DNA from: an uncultured Bryobacterales bacterium
Lineage (GTDB): Bacteria; Acidobacteriota; Terriglobia; Bryobacterales; Bryobacteraceae
Reading direction: 5' to 3'
Assembly: GCA_937959285.1 (NCBI GenBank)
Contig: CALGAR010000098.1
Coordinates: forward strand, 1 to 7,722
DNA: 7,722 nucleotides
The first letter of the stretch is position 1, and every line of letters starts with the position of its first letter. Positions 5,697 through 7,722 of this stretch are shown piece after piece. The notes beneath the pieces are model-generated. The model was not told the origin of the DNA and did not search any database. It was given only the letters and a program-made list of their open reading frames with translations. A program made the position numbers and the translations under genes.

Positions 5697-6026
5697 CGAG
5701 ATCACTGCTGCCCAGAACGCATTTCGAAACGCCTGGCGCCGATCATTCTCGAGGCCAAGCTACATAAGGTAAGTCGAGACGTCACTGGCGTGGCACTTGA
5801 TTTATCGCGGCTGTCGAGCGGTGAGGTTGGCGTTAGTTGGGACATCCTGGAAAAGAATGACGGAGGCGTCCTGCAACTCGTATATGCGGGACTTCGTATA
5901 TGTGGGACTGAAGATGTTGGGATTGATGCGGGCGCCGTGATTGAAGGGCAGCCAGCGATCGTGAGGCCAGACTACTCCAGGACGCTCCCCAGCCCGAGCG
6001 AACAATACGCCGATCTGCAAGGCTAG
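5697..6026 (+). pseudogene. 5'-truncated fragment of an unrecognised protein
   Basis: From just after a stop at 5694-5696 the frame stays open to the TAG at 6024-6026 and reads like protein throughout. ERISKRLAPIILEAKLHKV and VTGVALDLSRL come first, then GEVGVSWDILEKNDGGVLQ and VIEGQPAIVRPDYSRTLPS. The sequence looks like the C-terminal domain of a beta-rich protein, but I do not recognise the family. No ATG or TTG precedes the coherent part. The only conventional start is a GTG at 5790 without a Shine-Dalgarno site, and it would cut into the coherent segment. The 5' part therefore seems lost, and the piece is probably a relic, although a 78-residue product from the GTG cannot be excluded. 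A 16-base tandem duplication lies inside it. Alignment of the sense suggests that YAG-TEDVG was continuous before the insertion of LRICG. Confidence 0.45.
5878..5909 (+). repeat. 16-base tandem duplication (two copies, one mismatch)
   Basis: TCGTATATGCGGGACT at 5878-5893 is followed at once by TCGTATATGTGGGACT at 5894-5909. One unit is not a multiple of three, yet the frame after it still reads sensibly. A one-base loss probably accompanied the duplication, so the net change is five extra codons. It looks like slippage in DNA that is no longer under strong selection. Confidence 0.7.
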
Positions 6027-6506
6027 CGCTTTCGGGCGCCACTATATGCCGTGCTTTTGACTGCCGTCATGGTAACCCTTATGAAGCCGTGGTACGTAAA
6101 GCGTAAACGCAGCTGGGATCGATTTAGGTGAGTCCTACTCGTTGAGGGACCAATCATAGTCGTCATGGCGATTTGGCTACTGCTCATGGAGGTGCCACCG
6201 GGACCGCCGTTTGGTTTCGAATAATCTCGCCTTGCACACTGCACGTGACGCCCCTGGCGTACGCTTTCTCGCTGAACCTCAACTGCTGCATGCATCCGTG
6301 TACCTACATCAGCAGCTAGCCGCCGCCGGAAACACGTCGCCGTCACGTCCAGTTCGGATTCGATTGCCAAGCTCGTCTCTAGACTTGCGAAAGCGCGGCA
6401 GAGCGGCAGTACAGGGAATTGGGGTGATTCCGCTGCTAGCGTGCTTATTTGCTCATCGGCCTCGGCCTTGTCGCATATAAGAAGCACTGCTACGACGACG
6501 AAGACA
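6027..6506. other. Region without a credible gene, left of the insertion sequence
   Basis: Open frames exist on both strands (for example 6211-6480 plus and 6023-6487 minus) but have no recognisable motifs, no ribosome-binding sites and low-complexity composition. Two short plus-strand pieces look protein-like: about 6045-6128 (LLTAVMVTLMKPWYVKRKR) and about 6139-6222 (IIVVMAIWLLLMEVPPGPP). Both resemble membrane-segment debris and end at stops. I read the area as decayed sequence. Confidence 0.4.
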
Positions 6507-6530
6507 GGCTCTTGATCAGAAACGGGGGCA
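6507..6530 (+). repeat. Candidate left terminal inverted repeat of the ISL3 element
   Basis: GGCTCTTGATCAGAAACGGG starts at 6507 and has the GG-TCTT beginning typical of ISL3 ends. The partner repeat is beyond the window, so the length and exact edge are guesses. Confidence 0.45.
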
Positions 6531-6573
6531 ACCCTCGATCCCAGGTTGGTAAAACAATCTTGGGAGAAATGAT

Positions 6574-7722
6574 TTGACCGACTCTGAGATCGTTTTAGGG
6601 CTGCCCCAGTACGAGATTACCGCCATCGAACGCAGTGGCGGAACGATTACGATATCGGCCCGGTATACCGGGCCGATATCGTGCCCGCAGTGCGGGGGAA
6701 CCCGGCTGCGGAACAAAGGCTGGTGCCACCGGAGCGTGCGCCACGACGACTGGGGCTTCCGGCGGGGCATGCTGAAGCTGCAAGTGCGCAAGAGCCAGTG
6801 TCTGGACTGTGGCCGCTACTTCCGGCAGAGCCTGCCGGGGATACAGCCCTACCAGAGGGCGAGCGAGAGCTTCCAGCAGATGGTCTATCAGCAGCACCTG
6901 GATGGCATCAACGGCAGCCTGCTGGGCCGCCGCAAGGGCATCGGAGCGGCCACCGTGCAGCGCCACTTCCTCCGCCATCTGCAGCGTCGAGCCCGCCAGG
7001 ATCATCCGCCGCTGTGCCCCCAAATCCTGGGCATCGACGAACACTTCTTCACCCGCAAGAAGGGCTACGCCACCACGCTGTGCGACCTGAAGAACCACCG
7101 CATCTACGATGTGACCCTCGGCCGCTCCCAAGAGGCCCTGGAGGCCTATTTCCGGCGTCTGGAGGGCAAGCAACAGGTGCGCATCGTGTGTATGGACCTG
7201 GCCTCAGTCTATCGTTCGATCGTCAAGAAACACTTCCCCCAGGCGCTCATCGTCGCCGACCGCTTCCACGTCATCCGCCTCATCAACCACCACTTTCTGG
7301 CCTGCTGGCGGGAGATCGATCCAGTGGGGGCCAAACATCGTGGCCTGCTGTCTCTGATGCGCCGCCATCGCCATCACCTCAAGCCCGAGCAAAAGGCCCG
7401 CTTGCTGGCCTACCTGGCCGAGCACCCGGCCCTGGACGTCATCTATCGTTACAAACAGCGCCTCTGCTACCTGCTGTTGAAGAAACACAAGACGCGCCGG
7501 CAATGCCAGAAGCTGATTCCCCGCCTGCTGCGCGCCATCGACCAGTTGCGCCACTCCGGACTGGCGCAACTGGTCACCCTCGGCGACACCCTGCACGCCT
7601 GGCGCGAAGAGATCGCCCGCATGTGGCGCTTCACCCGCAACAACGGCATCACCGAAGGCTTCCACAACAAAATGGAGACCATCACCCGCCAGGCCTACGG
7701 TTTCCGCAATTTCGAAAACTAT
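6574..7722 (+). CDS. ISL3-family transposase (DDE type), 3' end outside the window
   Basis: The 383 visible residues give most of an ISL3 transposase, which cuts and joins its own IS ends. The N-terminal zinc-finger part has C37-xx-C40 and C76-xx-C79. A helix-turn-helix region follows at about 100-140 (LGRRKGIGAATVQRHFLRHL). The catalytic DDE residues are D155 in LGIDEHFF, D208 in VCMDLASVY (with the ADRFHV block at 228-233) and E361 in NNGITEGFHNK. The end of the window falls inside the typical RQAYGFRNFENY block, so only a short tail is missing. The start is TTG at 6574, with GGGAG at 6562-6566 upstream. The nearby ATG at 6569 is out of frame and meets TGA after one codon. In-frame sequence upstream is closed by TAA at 6550-6552. 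No frameshift or stop is seen in the visible part, so the element may be active. Confidence 0.93.
   Translation, partial: MTDSEIVLGLPQYEITAIERSGGTITISARYTGPISCPQCGGTRLRNKGWCHRSVRHDDWGFRRGMLKLQVRKSQCLDCGRYFRQSLPGIQPYQRASESFQQMVYQQHLDGINGSLLGRRKGIGAATVQRHFLRHLQRRARQDHPPLCPQILGIDEHFFTRKKGYATTLCDLKNHRIYDVTLGRSQEALEAYFRRLEGKQQVRIVCMDLASVYRSIVKKHFPQALIVADRFHVIRLINHHFLACWREIDPVGAKHRGLLSLMRRHRHHLKPEQKARLLAYLAEHPALDVIYRYKQRLCYLLLKKHKTRRQCQKLIPRLLRAIDQLRHSGLAQLVTLGDTLHAWREEIARMWRFTRNNGITEGFHNKMETITRQAYGFRNFENY

Larger units (their letters stand above)
6507..7722 (+). mobile_element. ISL3-family insertion sequence, right end outside the window
   Basis: The element is defined by its ISL3-type transposase and a likely left terminus. 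GGCTCTTGATCAG begins at 6507, and ISL3 inverted repeats commonly begin with a GG-TCTT type sequence. The start lies 67 bases before the transposase start, a usual distance. The eight bases before it (cgaagaca, 6499-6506) would be the target duplication if this edge is right. The right inverted repeat is not in the window, so the boundary cannot be tested here. Confidence 0.75.

Noticed and set aside
6023..6487. 154-codon minus-strand frame and 89-codon plus-strand frame (6211-6480)
   Set aside because: They overlap on opposite strands, show no motif, no ribosome-binding site and no protein-like pattern; neither can be supported.
6595..7173. 192-codon minus-strand open frame
   Set aside because: It is antisense to the ISL3 transposase and has the Ala/Gln/Val-rich composition of a shadow frame.
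7204..7665. 153-codon minus-strand open frame
   Set aside because: It is also antisense to the transposase, with no family resemblance.
1..7722. CRISPR array, tRNA or rRNA genes
   Set aside because: I saw no regularly spaced repeats and no tRNA- or rRNA-like sequence on reading both strands by eye.

Overview
The window reads as a chromosomal segment of a GC-rich Gram-negative bacterium. Exosortase systems belong to bacteria with an outer membrane, and the luciferase-like oxidoreductase and the glycosyltransferase-like fragment fit a soil or environmental lineage (Acidobacteriota or Proteobacteria are possible). The sequence alone does not fix the phylum. Gene density falls from left to right. 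The left 4 kb is compact and ordinary, the middle carries a two-gene protein-sorting unit of lower GC appearance, and the right third holds gene remnants and an insertion sequence.

Layout: (1) 1-429, plus strand, the C-terminal part of a protein that enters from the left, probably the soluble tail of a membrane glycosyltransferase. (2) 451-1464, minus strand, an LLM-class flavin-dependent oxidoreductase of the YhbW/MsnO8 type, converging on the first gene. (3) 1626-3956, minus strand, a P1B-type metal ATPase with a TPC transmembrane metal site and a fused C-terminal hemerythrin-like domain, the architecture of the P1B-5 (Nia-like, Ni/Fe) group. (4) 4292-5130, minus strand, a translationally coupled two-gene operon: a small secreted CHVPPGNP protein with a C-terminal membrane anchor and arginine cluster, then a 172-residue exosortase/archaeosortase-like membrane protease. 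A strong Shine-Dalgarno site and an extended -10 element precede it, and a hairpin with a T-run follows it. (5) 5383-5554, minus strand, a decayed copy of the start of the same kind of metal ATPase. (6) 5697-6026, plus strand, a 5'-truncated fragment of an unrecognised protein with a 16-base tandem duplication. (7) 6027-6506, no credible gene. (8) 6507-7722, an ISL3-family insertion sequence whose transposase runs off the right end.

How the genes may work together: the most interesting unit is the exosortase plus one adjacent candidate substrate. The substrate has a signal peptide, a short Cys/His-containing exported domain, and a C-terminal signal/transmembrane/Arg-cluster tail without the usual PEP motif. 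This looks like a dedicated one-enzyme, one-substrate sorting pair. It lies between an intact metal-ATPase gene and a degraded relative of that gene, all on the same strand. This suggests that duplication or insertion of a cassette rearranged the locus, or else a link between the sorted protein and metal handling. The link is inference only.
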